Positions 57,630-64,000 of a stretch of 64,000 bases of DNA are shown piece by piece. The position numbers were made by a program, and so were the translations under genes. The notes under the pieces are model-generated. The model did no database searches, was not told where the DNA came from, and saw only the letters and a program-made list of their open reading frames with translations. Within the stretch, counting starts at the first letter, position 1. Each line of letters opens with the position of its first letter. This stretch comes from Helicobacter suis HS1. GTDB lineage: Bacteria > Campylobacterota > Campylobacteria > Campylobacterales > Helicobacteraceae. The stretch covers positions 1 through 64,000 of the forward strand of contig NZ_AP026769.1 in the NCBI RefSeq assembly GCF_026000295.1. The letters run 5' to 3'.

Positions 57630-58322
57630 CTATTCTCTCCCTTTTCTAGCGCGTTTTTCTTCGCTCTCTTCGCGTCTTTCAGATACAATCCCCTTATGCA
57701 ACACCTCGCCCTTAAAGAGCCACACCTTTACCCCAATGTTTCCATAAACCGTAAAAGCCTCCGCAAAGCCATAATCAATTTTAGCCCGCAGCGTGTGCAA
57801 AGGCACGCGCCCTTCCATATACCACTCTGTGCGGGCAATCTCAGCCCCTGCTAAACGGCCTGAAACCCGTACCTTAATCCCTCTTGCGCCTGCTTTCATC
57901 GCGGTTTGCATGACCTTTTTCATCGCCCGCCTAAAAGCCACCCGTTTTTCTAGCTGGGTTGCAACATTTTCTGCAGCAAGTTGGGCGTCAGCTTGAGGCC
58001 GTTTAACCTCTTTAATATTAAGCGCGACTTCTTTACGAATCAGGTCTTTTAAAGAGGTTTTAACTTTCTCAATATCCACGCCCTTTTTACCAATGATAAG
58101 CCCGGGGCGTGCGGCTACCACAGTGACACGCAGCTTCTTAGCCGCCCTTTCAATAAGAATCTCACTCACCCCCGCGTAGTAAAGCTCTTTTTTGAGGAAT
58201 TTACGGATACGGTAATCTTCTTCAATATTAGCCACTGCCACGCCAGAACTAGGAAACCAGCGAGAAGTCCAGTTGCGATTAATGCCCAGTCTCAAGCCAA
58301 TAGGATTAACCTTTTGTCCCAT
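57630..58322 (-). CDS. rpsC: 30S ribosomal protein S3
   Basis: S3 has the KH domain [20 protein letters not shown] and the C-terminal [20 protein letters not shown]. It starts [20 protein letters not shown]. The 230 residues are normal. Confidence 0.97.
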   Translation of the reverse strand: MGQKVNPIGLRLGINRNWTSRWFPSSGVAVANIEEDYRIRKFLKKELYYAGVSEILIERAAKKLRVTVVAARPGLIIGKKGVDIEKVKTSLKDLIRKEVALNIKEVKRPQADAQLAAENVATQLEKRVAFRRAMKKVMQTAMKAGARGIKVRVSGRLAGAEIARTEWYMEGRVPLHTLRAKIDYGFAEAFTVYGNIGVKVWLFKGEVLHKGIVSERREESEEKRARKGRE

Positions 58323-58648
58323 TACTTGCTCCCTTCTTTGCCCACTTCCACCCGAATATGTGCGGTGGGCTTTCTAATAGAAGAGGCGCGGCCTCTAGCT
58401 CTTGGCATATGCCGTTTAAGAACAGGACCTGCATCCACGCGGCAACTCAAAACTTCTACATCTTTAGAGTCATGTTGGCCATTGTAGACCGCTGCGCTAA
58501 TCACACGCGAGAGAATTCTAGCAGCCTTGTTGGGGGTAAATTCTAATCTAGCGATCGCAACTTCAGCGTTCATGCCTTGAATCTGTCTAGCTAGCAAGCG
58601 CGCCTTTGTAGGGGAAAGTCTGGTGTATTTAAGGAGTGCCACGCTCAT
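58322..58648 (-). CDS. rplV: 50S ribosomal protein L22
   Basis: [40 protein letters not shown] and the tunnel loop [20 protein letters not shown] identify L22. At 108 residues it lacks the Lys/Ser-rich tail I recall in H. pylori. Confidence 0.96.
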   Translation of the reverse strand: MSVALLKYTRLSPTKARLLARQIQGMNAEVAIARLEFTPNKAARILSRVISAAVYNGQHDSKDVEVLSCRVDAGPVLKRHMPRARGRASSIRKPTAHIRVEVGKEGSK

Positions 58649-58671
58649 TGATATTCCTTTATATAGTATGG

Positions 58672-58953
58672 TTATTTGCCTATTTTCTTTTGGACTGTGC
58701 CCTTATGCCCTTTAAAAGTGCGGGTGGGAGCAAATTCTCCTAATTTATAGCCTACATGGTTTTCGGTGATATAAACGGGGATAAAAATCCGCCCATTGTG
58801 CACGCTATAAGTCAAACCTATCATCTCAGGCAAAATTGTACTGCGCCGCGACCAAGTTTTAATGGGTCTGTTGTCTTTTTTGGCTTTGTGTTTGAGGGTT
58901 TTATCCATGAGATGCTTATCAATAAAAGGACCTTTTTTAATTGACCTTCCCAT
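58672..58953 (-). CDS. rpsS: 30S ribosomal protein S19
   Basis: [20 protein letters not shown] and [16 protein letters not shown] are the S19 signatures. The 93 residues are typical. ATG 58953 overlaps the rplB stop. Confidence 0.97.
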   Translation of the reverse strand: MGRSIKKGPFIDKHLMDKTLKHKAKKDNRPIKTWSRRSTILPEMIGLTYSVHNGRIFIPVYITENHVGYKLGEFAPTRTFKGHKGTVQKKIGK

Positions 58954-59783
58954 TACTTGCCTTTCTTGCGTGAAATGATCAAGCGATCGCTTGCTTTTTT
59001 ATGTCTGGTTTTATAACCCTTAGTAGGTAATCCCCAAGGCGAAACCGGATGTCCACTAGATCCGGTTTTACCCTCACCGCCCCCATGGGGGTGATCAACT
59101 GGGTTCATTGCGCTACCTCTAGTCTGAGGTCTGACTCGTTTATAGCGGTTGCGCCCTGCCTTGCCAATGGTGGTGTTAATAAAATCCTCATTGCCCACCA
59201 CCCCAATAGTGGCCATGCATTCGCTTAAAATATAACGCATTTCGCCACTTGGCATGCGTAAAGTCGTGTACTTGCCCTCTTTGCCCATGATTTGTGCGCT
59301 CATTCCGGCACTTCTGGCTAACTGCCCACCCGCACCCGGATGCATTTCTACATTGTGTACAATTGTGCCAATAGGAATACTCCTAAGCTTCATCGCAAAG
59401 CCCGGCTTAATATCTAACCCGCCCTCTGCTGCGATGATGGTATCGCCTACTTTTAGACCGCTGGGTTGTAAAATGTAACGCTTATCTCCATCAGGATAGA
59501 TTATAAGAGCGATGCGGGCGTTGCGGTAAGGATCGTACTCAATACTAGCAACTTTGCCCTCAATGCCAAATTTATCGCGTTTAAAATCAATGATGCGATA
59601 AAGCCGTTTAGCCCCGCCCTCTTTGTGGCGGCTAGTGATACGGCCTTGGTGGTTGCGCCCGGCGTGTACGGGGAGTTTGATTAAAAGTTTTCTTACACTA
59701 GGTTTTGCGCTGATGTCTGCAGAGCTTAGTGTGCTCATAGAGCGACGGCTGGGGGTGTAGGGTTTGTAAGTTTTAATAGCCAT
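58953..59783 (-). CDS. rplB: 50S ribosomal protein L2
   Basis: L2 is needed for subunit joining and peptidyl transfer. [20 protein letters not shown] and the C-terminal [20 protein letters not shown], containing the conserved His, are diagnostic. The 276 residues are normal. Confidence 0.98.
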   Translation of the reverse strand: MAIKTYKPYTPSRRSMSTLSSADISAKPSVRKLLIKLPVHAGRNHQGRITSRHKEGGAKRLYRIIDFKRDKFGIEGKVASIEYDPYRNARIALIIYPDGDKRYILQPSGLKVGDTIIAAEGGLDIKPGFAMKLRSIPIGTIVHNVEMHPGAGGQLARSAGMSAQIMGKEGKYTTLRMPSGEMRYILSECMATIGVVGNEDFINTTIGKAGRNRYKRVRPQTRGSAMNPVDHPHGGGEGKTGSSGHPVSPWGLPTKGYKTRHKKASDRLIISRKKGK

Positions 59784-59792
59784 AATGTCTCC

Positions 59793-60074
59793 TTAAGCGC
59801 TTAAAGCCGCAATATTGGCATCTTTGGGGAGGGTTACATAAAACTTTTTATAGCTACTGCGCTGTCCTGCCCTACCCTTAAACCGCTTGGCTTTGCCCTC
59901 TTGACGCAAAGAATTGATCTTAAGAGGCACAAAACCAAAGTAATCCTTAAAAATTGCCTTGAGTTGGTTTTTACTCACACCAATAGAAGTTTGAATCACA
60001 ATCCTCCCACTTTCCTGCATAGACAGGGATTTTTCCGTATAAAGAATTGCTTTTATATCCGTGATGTCTGCCAT
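59793..60074 (-). CDS. rplW: 50S ribosomal protein L23
   Basis: L23 sits at the exit tunnel and docks SRP and trigger factor. [20 protein letters not shown] and [20 protein letters not shown] match. I start at ATG 60074 (MADITDI), 7 bases after AAGGAG. The ATG at 60080 is too close to that site. Confidence 0.93.
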   Translation of the reverse strand: MADITDIKAILYTEKSLSMQESGRIVIQTSIGVSKNQLKAIFKDYFGFVPLKINSLRQEGKAKRFKGRAGQRSSYKKFYVTLPKDANIAALSA

Positions 60075-60076
60075 GC

Positions 60077-60697
60077 TCATTCTCCTTCTTTGGCTGAGAT
60101 AAGAGCCTCAAATGCGGACCTTTCCATGATAACAGCACTAAAGGCTGCAACTATATACCCATTTACCTCGCTTGATTCTACTAAAAAACAATTAGGTAAA
60201 TTTCTAAAAGCTAGAACCGAATTTTCATCTAAAGCATGTTGGATCAATAACACATCTCTAAAACCTAGATTTTTCAAGAAAGCGTGGGCGTCCTTAGTTT
60301 TTTTACTAGGGATTTGGATGTTCTCCATTACAACTAATTTATCCGCTAAAGCCTTTTGAGCTAAAGCATACTCTAGGGCTAATTTTTTCTGCTTTTTATT
60401 AATCTTAAGGTGGTAGTTGCGCTCATTAGTGGCCCCGTGGGATACACCCCCGCCCACAAACACAGGAGAGGTGATACTGCCTGCCCTAGCGCGTCCGCCT
60501 CCCTTTTGGCTCCAAGGTTTGCGCCCCCCGCCACTGACTTCACCGCGATTCTTGCTTTTAGCGGTGTTGGCGCGTGCTAGAGCGCGGTAGTACTTGACAA
60601 ATAAATATAAATTATGCGCGTTGATCTCTTGATACCTAGCAGGCAGATCTAGCGTTCCTGTTGCCTGCCCTTGCTGATCTAAGACTCTTGCTTTCAT
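60077..60697 (-). CDS. rplD: 50S ribosomal protein L4
   Basis: [20 protein letters not shown] with [20 protein letters not shown] is the conserved L4 loop that lines the tunnel. The 206 residues are standard. ATG 60697 overlaps the rplC stop by 4 bp. Confidence 0.97.
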   Translation of the reverse strand: MKARVLDQQGQATGTLDLPARYQEINAHNLYLFVKYYRALARANTAKSKNRGEVSGGGRKPWSQKGGGRARAGSITSPVFVGGGVSHGATNERNYHLKINKKQKKLALEYALAQKALADKLVVMENIQIPSKKTKDAHAFLKNLGFRDVLLIQHALDENSVLAFRNLPNCFLVESSEVNGYIVAAFSAVIMERSAFEALISAKEGE

Positions 60698-61278
60698 GAT
60701 CTTCCTTTCTGGATACTGATACGGCCATAAGCACCTGCATAGCCAGCCGTCGATCCCTTGAGGACTAGAATTTTGTTTTCTTTATCAAAGGAGAGTACTT
60801 GGTTATGGCAGGTTACTTTTTCATTGCCATAGTGCCCTGCCATTTTTTTACCTTTCTGTACTCGTCCCGGCCACTCTCTATTCCCAATTGAGCCTAAACG
60901 GCGGTGGAAACGACTCCCGTGGGCTGCTGGTCCGCCTTGGAAATTCCAACGCTTCATCGCCCCACTAAAGCCTCGCCCTTTAGTATAAAAGGTGGCCTTG
61001 ATGTATTGTACCCCCTCTAAAGGTTCTATACTCAAATCCCCCACCGCTTCCACATGCCCTTTTAAAGTAGCAAAATGGTTAAATTCTTGGCTTAACTGGT
61101 ATTTTTTCTGCTGGCCGGCAATGGCTTTATTGTGTTTTTTATGCAGGGCATAAGCCACTAATAACTGCCCCTCTTTAATCTCGCAAACCTTGCTATCTAA
61201 AACTTTAAGCAAAGTTACAGGTACGCTACTAGCCCCCACAATGCGACTCATCCCGATTTTTTGCACTAAATATTCCAT
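60694..61278 (-). CDS. rplC: 50S ribosomal protein L3
   Basis: L3 starts [20 protein letters not shown] and has the central [20 protein letters not shown] and [20 protein letters not shown] loop, with the usual methylated-Gln region. The 194 residues match Helicobacter. Confidence 0.96.
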   Translation of the reverse strand: MEYLVQKIGMSRIVGASSVPVTLLKVLDSKVCEIKEGQLLVAYALHKKHNKAIAGQQKKYQLSQEFNHFATLKGHVEAVGDLSIEPLEGVQYIKATFYTKGRGFSGAMKRWNFQGGPAAHGSRFHRRLGSIGNREWPGRVQKGKKMAGHYGNEKVTCHNQVLSFDKENKILVLKGSTAGYAGAYGRISIQKGRS

Positions 61279-61320
61279 TTACATTCTCCTTTCCACAAAA
61301 TCGCACTGGCCATTTAGGAA

Positions 61321-61635
61321 TTACTTTTCCTCCATAGAAGTAACTTCTACTTCCACCTCGGGGGCTAGATCAAGTTTCATGAGACTATCTACCGTCTCTG
61401 GAGTGGCTGCCATAATATCAATCAAACGGCTATGTACGCGGATTTCAAACTGCTCTCTGGAATCTTTGTTGATGTGAGGGGAGCGTAGCACGGTATAGCG
61501 CCTGTTTTTGGTTGGCAGAGGAATAGGCCCTCTAATCTCAGAGCCCGATCGTTTCACCGCCTCCACAATCGCCACGACAGAGCGATCTAATACGCGGTGA
61601 TCGTAGGCTTTCAACTTGAGTCGTATCTTTTCCAT
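61321..61635 (-). CDS. rpsJ: 30S ribosomal protein S10
   Basis: S10 (also NusE) begins the S10 operon. [40 protein letters not shown] and [20 protein letters not shown] are diagnostic. AAGGA lies before ATG 61635. Only 42 bp separate the start from a 135-bp repeat (61678-61812), so the operon promoter must lie very close to the gene or inside copied DNA. Confidence 0.97.
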   Translation of the reverse strand: MEKIRLKLKAYDHRVLDRSVVAIVEAVKRSGSEIRGPIPLPTKNRRYTVLRSPHINKDSREQFEIRVHSRLIDIMAATPETVDSLMKLDLAPEVEVEVTSMEEK

Positions 61636-61677
61636 TTAGATCCTTAAAAACTATCAAACTTTTAGCGATTAAAAACT

Positions 61678-61812
61678 ATTAGCCCGCTTTTTTGGATTAT
61701 CTACCCTCACCTCCTTATCCTCTGTTTTAAGAATACAAACAAATCAGCGCGCCTATTGCTTTCTCCCTTTAGCTTTCCCCACACAAGAGCAACTTGAATA
61801 CAGTCTACCCCT
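61678..61812 (+). repeat. 135-bp copy of the ATPase gene 3' region at its own 5' side
   Basis: Identical to 62596-62730 at offset 918 (divisible by three). It is in frame with the following ATPase gene and reads LARFFGLSTLTSLSSVLRIQ and so on before joining LANILETSF. Confidence 0.97.
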
Positions 61813-61918
61813 ACTTGCCAATATTTTAGAAACTAGTTTTACACAAGCTAGCCAAAGACAACTCAAACCCCGCGATTATGACATCAAGCCTTCCACTTTA
61901 CTTTATGGGGGGGCTAAG

Positions 61919-62860
61919 GTGGGTAAAAGCGCTTTGGCTCTGTTTGTCGCTAAGAATTATAAAAAGCCCATTTATGTAGACGCCACAGACTGGCGTTTGC
62001 CCTTAGACGCGCTTTTTAAATTTTTACCCTCCTTTGCTCAAGATTATGGAGCAGATCTGCTTATCCTCAAACACCCCCCTAAAGATTCTCCCCTGCCTAC
62101 TTTGCCTACTTTACTCATTCAAAGAGACACCAGCAACACCCCAGAGGGTTTTAAGCAACAAGCCATTTCCCCTTTAAGTTTTTCTGAATTTGTCCATTTT
62201 TGCAACAAAGACCCTGCTACTCTCCTTGCTCGTTTTTTAAAAGAGGGGAATTTGCCTGAAATGCTAGCTTTATCCTCGCATGAGAAAATGCTTAAAAAAC
62301 AAGCGCTTTTTACCTTAGAATTTGGCGCACAAACCCCTCTTTTTAAAGCAATTTTGCCTTTCCAAGCTAAGAGTTTGAGTACAAATCACCTCTACACCCA
62401 GCTTAAAAAGCAACTTAAAATTTCTAAAGATACTCTTTATCGCTTCCTTGCCTCTTTACAAGCTAACCAAATGCTTTTATCCATTCCCACAGAAAAGGGC
62501 TATCCTAAGCTCTATTTCTATGACTTTTCCTTGCCCTATACTTTTAGTTACAGCCACCCCCTCCCCCCTGTGTTTGAAAACATGATCGCTTTAGAATTAG
62601 CCCGCTTTTTTGGATTATCTACCCTCACCTCCTTATCCTCTGTTTTAAGAATACAAACAAATCAGCGCGCCTATTGCTTTCTCCCTTTAGCTTTCCCCAC
62701 ACAAGAGCAACTTGAATACAGTCTACCCCTGCTTTTAAAAAAGATACCCGCAGACCCGCTTTTTTGTATCAGCCTTAACCCCCTACCCTTTTCTTGCAAA
62801 CTTCCTTGTACCCTCTGTGATTTCCTCACTTTTTGTCTAAAAATCCTCCCCACTCTTTAG
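61919..62860 (+). CDS. P-loop ATPase of the DUF4143-like/archaeal-ATPase type, 5' end replaced
   Basis: The first canonical start is GTG 61919, but it lies inside the Walker A motif (LLYGGAKVGKSALALFV). The frame is open from 61673, so the true N-terminus includes ILETSFTQASQRQLKPRDYD. Later motifs are ISPLSFSEFVHF, FLKEGNLPEML and a winged-helix-like LKISKDTLYRFLASLQANQM, as in single-domain AAA ATPases fused to DUF4143. Position next to rpsJ matches what I recall for HP1321. Residues before LANIL are read from a copy of its own C-terminal region. Role unknown. Confidence 0.75.
   Translation: MGKSALALFVAKNYKKPIYVDATDWRLPLDALFKFLPSFAQDYGADLLILKHPPKDSPLPTLPTLLIQRDTSNTPEGFKQQAISPLSFSEFVHFCNKDPATLLARFLKEGNLPEMLALSSHEKMLKKQALFTLEFGAQTPLFKAILPFQAKSLSTNHLYTQLKKQLKISKDTLYRFLASLQANQMLLSIPTEKGYPKLYFYDFSLPYTFSYSHPLPPVFENMIALELARFFGLSTLTSLSSVLRIQTNQRAYCFLPLAFPTQEQLEYSLPLLLKKIPADPLFCISLNPLPFSCKLPCTLCDFLTFCLKILPTL
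62596..62730 (+). repeat. Parental copy of the 135-bp repeat
   Basis: In-frame sequence encoding LARFFGLSTLTSLSSVLRIQ onwards in the C-terminal third of the ATPase; source of 61678-61812. Confidence 0.97.
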
Positions 62861-62910
62861 CTCTCTCTCATGTATTTTTAGCTAGACTAGCGCCCTATTA
62901 AATCTTAAGG

Positions 62911-64000
62911 TTGGAAGTTTTGGTTGCGCGCTTTCTGACTAAAAAAATCTTTGTCGGTCCTGTGGCTGTGGGAGGCGATGCGCCTATTAGTGTGCAGAGC
63001 ATGACCTATAGCCAAACCCATGATATAGAGGCCACTAAAAGCCAAATTGATCGCCTCAAATTAGCGGGAGCAGATATAGTACGCGTGGCTGTGCCCTATA
63101 AAAAAGACGCCCTTGCTCTTAAAGAATTGAAAAAAGCCACCTCTTTGCCCTTGATTGCAGACATTCATTTTCATTATCAATTTGCTCTTATTGCCGCTGA
63201 AAGCGTGGACGGTATCCGTATTAATCCGGGAAACATTGGCTCATTAGAAAAGATCAGATCTGTTGCTAAGGCTTGCAATGCACGCTCTTTGCCCATCCGT
63301 ATTGGGGTAAATGCAGGGAGTTTAGAAAAACAATTTGCGCTCAAATACGGCCCTACGCCTGAGGGAATGGTACAATCTGCTCTTTATAACACCAAGCTTT
63401 TAGAAGATGTTGGGTTTGATAACATCAAGATTTCTTTAAAAGCTAGCGATGTAGAACGCACCGTTTTAGCCTACCAAAAACTCCGCCCGCTAGTTCCCTA
63501 CCCCTTTCATTTAGGCGTAACAGAAGCCGGGAGTTTGTTTCACTCCACCATTAAAAGCGCGATGGCTCTAGGCCAATTGCTTAGAGAGGGCATAGGCGAT
63601 ACTATGCGGGTTTCTATTACAGGAGAACTAGAGGAGGAGATTCGCGTAGCTAAGGCCATTTTGCGTTATAGCGGGAGGCAAAAGGAGGGCATTACTTTTA
63701 TTTCCTGCCCTACTTGTGGGCGCATTGAATCTAATCTAGTGGCTTTGATGGCTGAGGTAGAACAACGCCTAGCGCATATTAAAATCCCTTTAGATGTGAG
63801 CGTAATGGGTTGTGTGGTCAACGCGCTAGGGGAGGCTCAACACGCTGATATTGCGATTGCCTTTGGCAATAAAAGCGGGCTCATTCTTAAAAAAGGCAAG
63901 GTGATTCATAAATTACCCGAAGATCAGCTTTTAGAAACCTTTGTTGCTGAAGTGCAAGCCCTAGCAGATGAACATGCAAAGGAGATCCATGCCCTCTTTT
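62911..64000 (+). CDS. ispG: 4-hydroxy-3-methylbut-2-enyl diphosphate synthase IspG (runs off the window)
   Basis: IspG, an iron-sulfur enzyme, makes HMBPP in the MEP isoprenoid pathway. [57 protein letters not shown] and the cluster motifs [14 protein letters not shown] and [20 protein letters not shown] are clear. TTG 62911 or TTG 62920 is the start; AAGG at 62907 favours 62920. About 360 residues are present, so only a few C-terminal codons are missing. It is oriented with the ATPase gene. Confidence 0.95.
   Translation, partial: MEVLVARFLTKKIFVGPVAVGGDAPISVQSMTYSQTHDIEATKSQIDRLKLAGADIVRVAVPYKKDALALKELKKATSLPLIADIHFHYQFALIAAESVDGIRINPGNIGSLEKIRSVAKACNARSLPIRIGVNAGSLEKQFALKYGPTPEGMVQSALYNTKLLEDVGFDNIKISLKASDVERTVLAYQKLRPLVPYPFHLGVTEAGSLFHSTIKSAMALGQLLREGIGDTMRVSITGELEEEIRVAKAILRYSGRQKEGITFISCPTCGRIESNLVALMAEVEQRLAHIKIPLDVSVMGCVVNALGEAQHADIAIAFGNKSGLILKKGKVIHKLPEDQLLETFVAEVQALADEHAKEIHALF

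Overview
The window looks like a chromosome segment of a gastric Helicobacter (Campylobacterota) related to, but not, H. pylori. Gene order over two long stretches follows what I recall of the H. pylori map: ruvB-panB-three outer-membrane proteins-M23 peptidase-minC-lpxC-tsaB-like-thrB-ylxR-infB-rbfA-rimP, and csd3-nudix-pgbA-glcD followed elsewhere by the full S10-spc-alpha ribosomal operon. The protein families (ThyX, PgbA, FlgK/FlgN/FlgM, Csd3-type M23 peptidase, divergent TsaB) fit the genus. The species cannot be fixed from the sequence alone.

Layout. 1-3765: end of ruvC, dnaA and gyrB on the plus strand. 3762-5572: ruvB and panB convergent to gyrB. 5686-16054: a long plus-strand run of envelope, division, lipid A, threonine and translation-initiation genes. 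16058-20890: an eroded accessory patch with two broken tautomerase genes, an MscS-type channel with a partial duplication, an amidase (endolysin) remnant, an alginate-lyase-like fragment, and the Mu-like phage genes gemA and mor. 21041-26907: polA (split), thyX, a periplasmic protein and aspA on the minus strand. 27033-30003: accB, accC and aspB.

30145-39737: a tightly coupled accessory operon behind its own promoter. It encodes an Upf1-like SF1 helicase, a protein with a PIN-like C-terminus, a duplicated coiled-coil protein, a ClpA/B-type AAA+ ATPase and a radical-SAM activase-like protein. Nearly all junctions are ATGA overlaps or a few bases apart. Three of the genes carry frameshifts, stops or filler DNA. 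This is my best candidate for an undescribed system, probably inactive as written here.

39745-43143: flagellar genes flgK, flgN, flgM. 43231-47914: csd3, nudix, pgbA, glcD, ogt. 47909-61635: minus-strand ribosomal superoperon rpsJ to rplQ with secY, map, infA and rpoA; rplE is interrupted by an in-frame stop. 61673-64000: an ATPase gene and most of ispG.

The strangest signal is structural. At six loci a perfect direct repeat of 42-135 bp sits at or just outside a gene boundary, and its twin lies about 1 kb (918-1039 bp) to the right, usually inside the neighbouring gene. These copies supply a new C-terminus (minC, flgK, mscS), a new start region (pgbA, the ATPase at 61.9 kb) or filler (34.1-34.5 kb). 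They may be partial tandem duplications or templated insertions. A systematic assembly artefact must be excluded first, because several single-base homopolymer lesions (polA, tautomerase, amidase) also look like sequencing errors.
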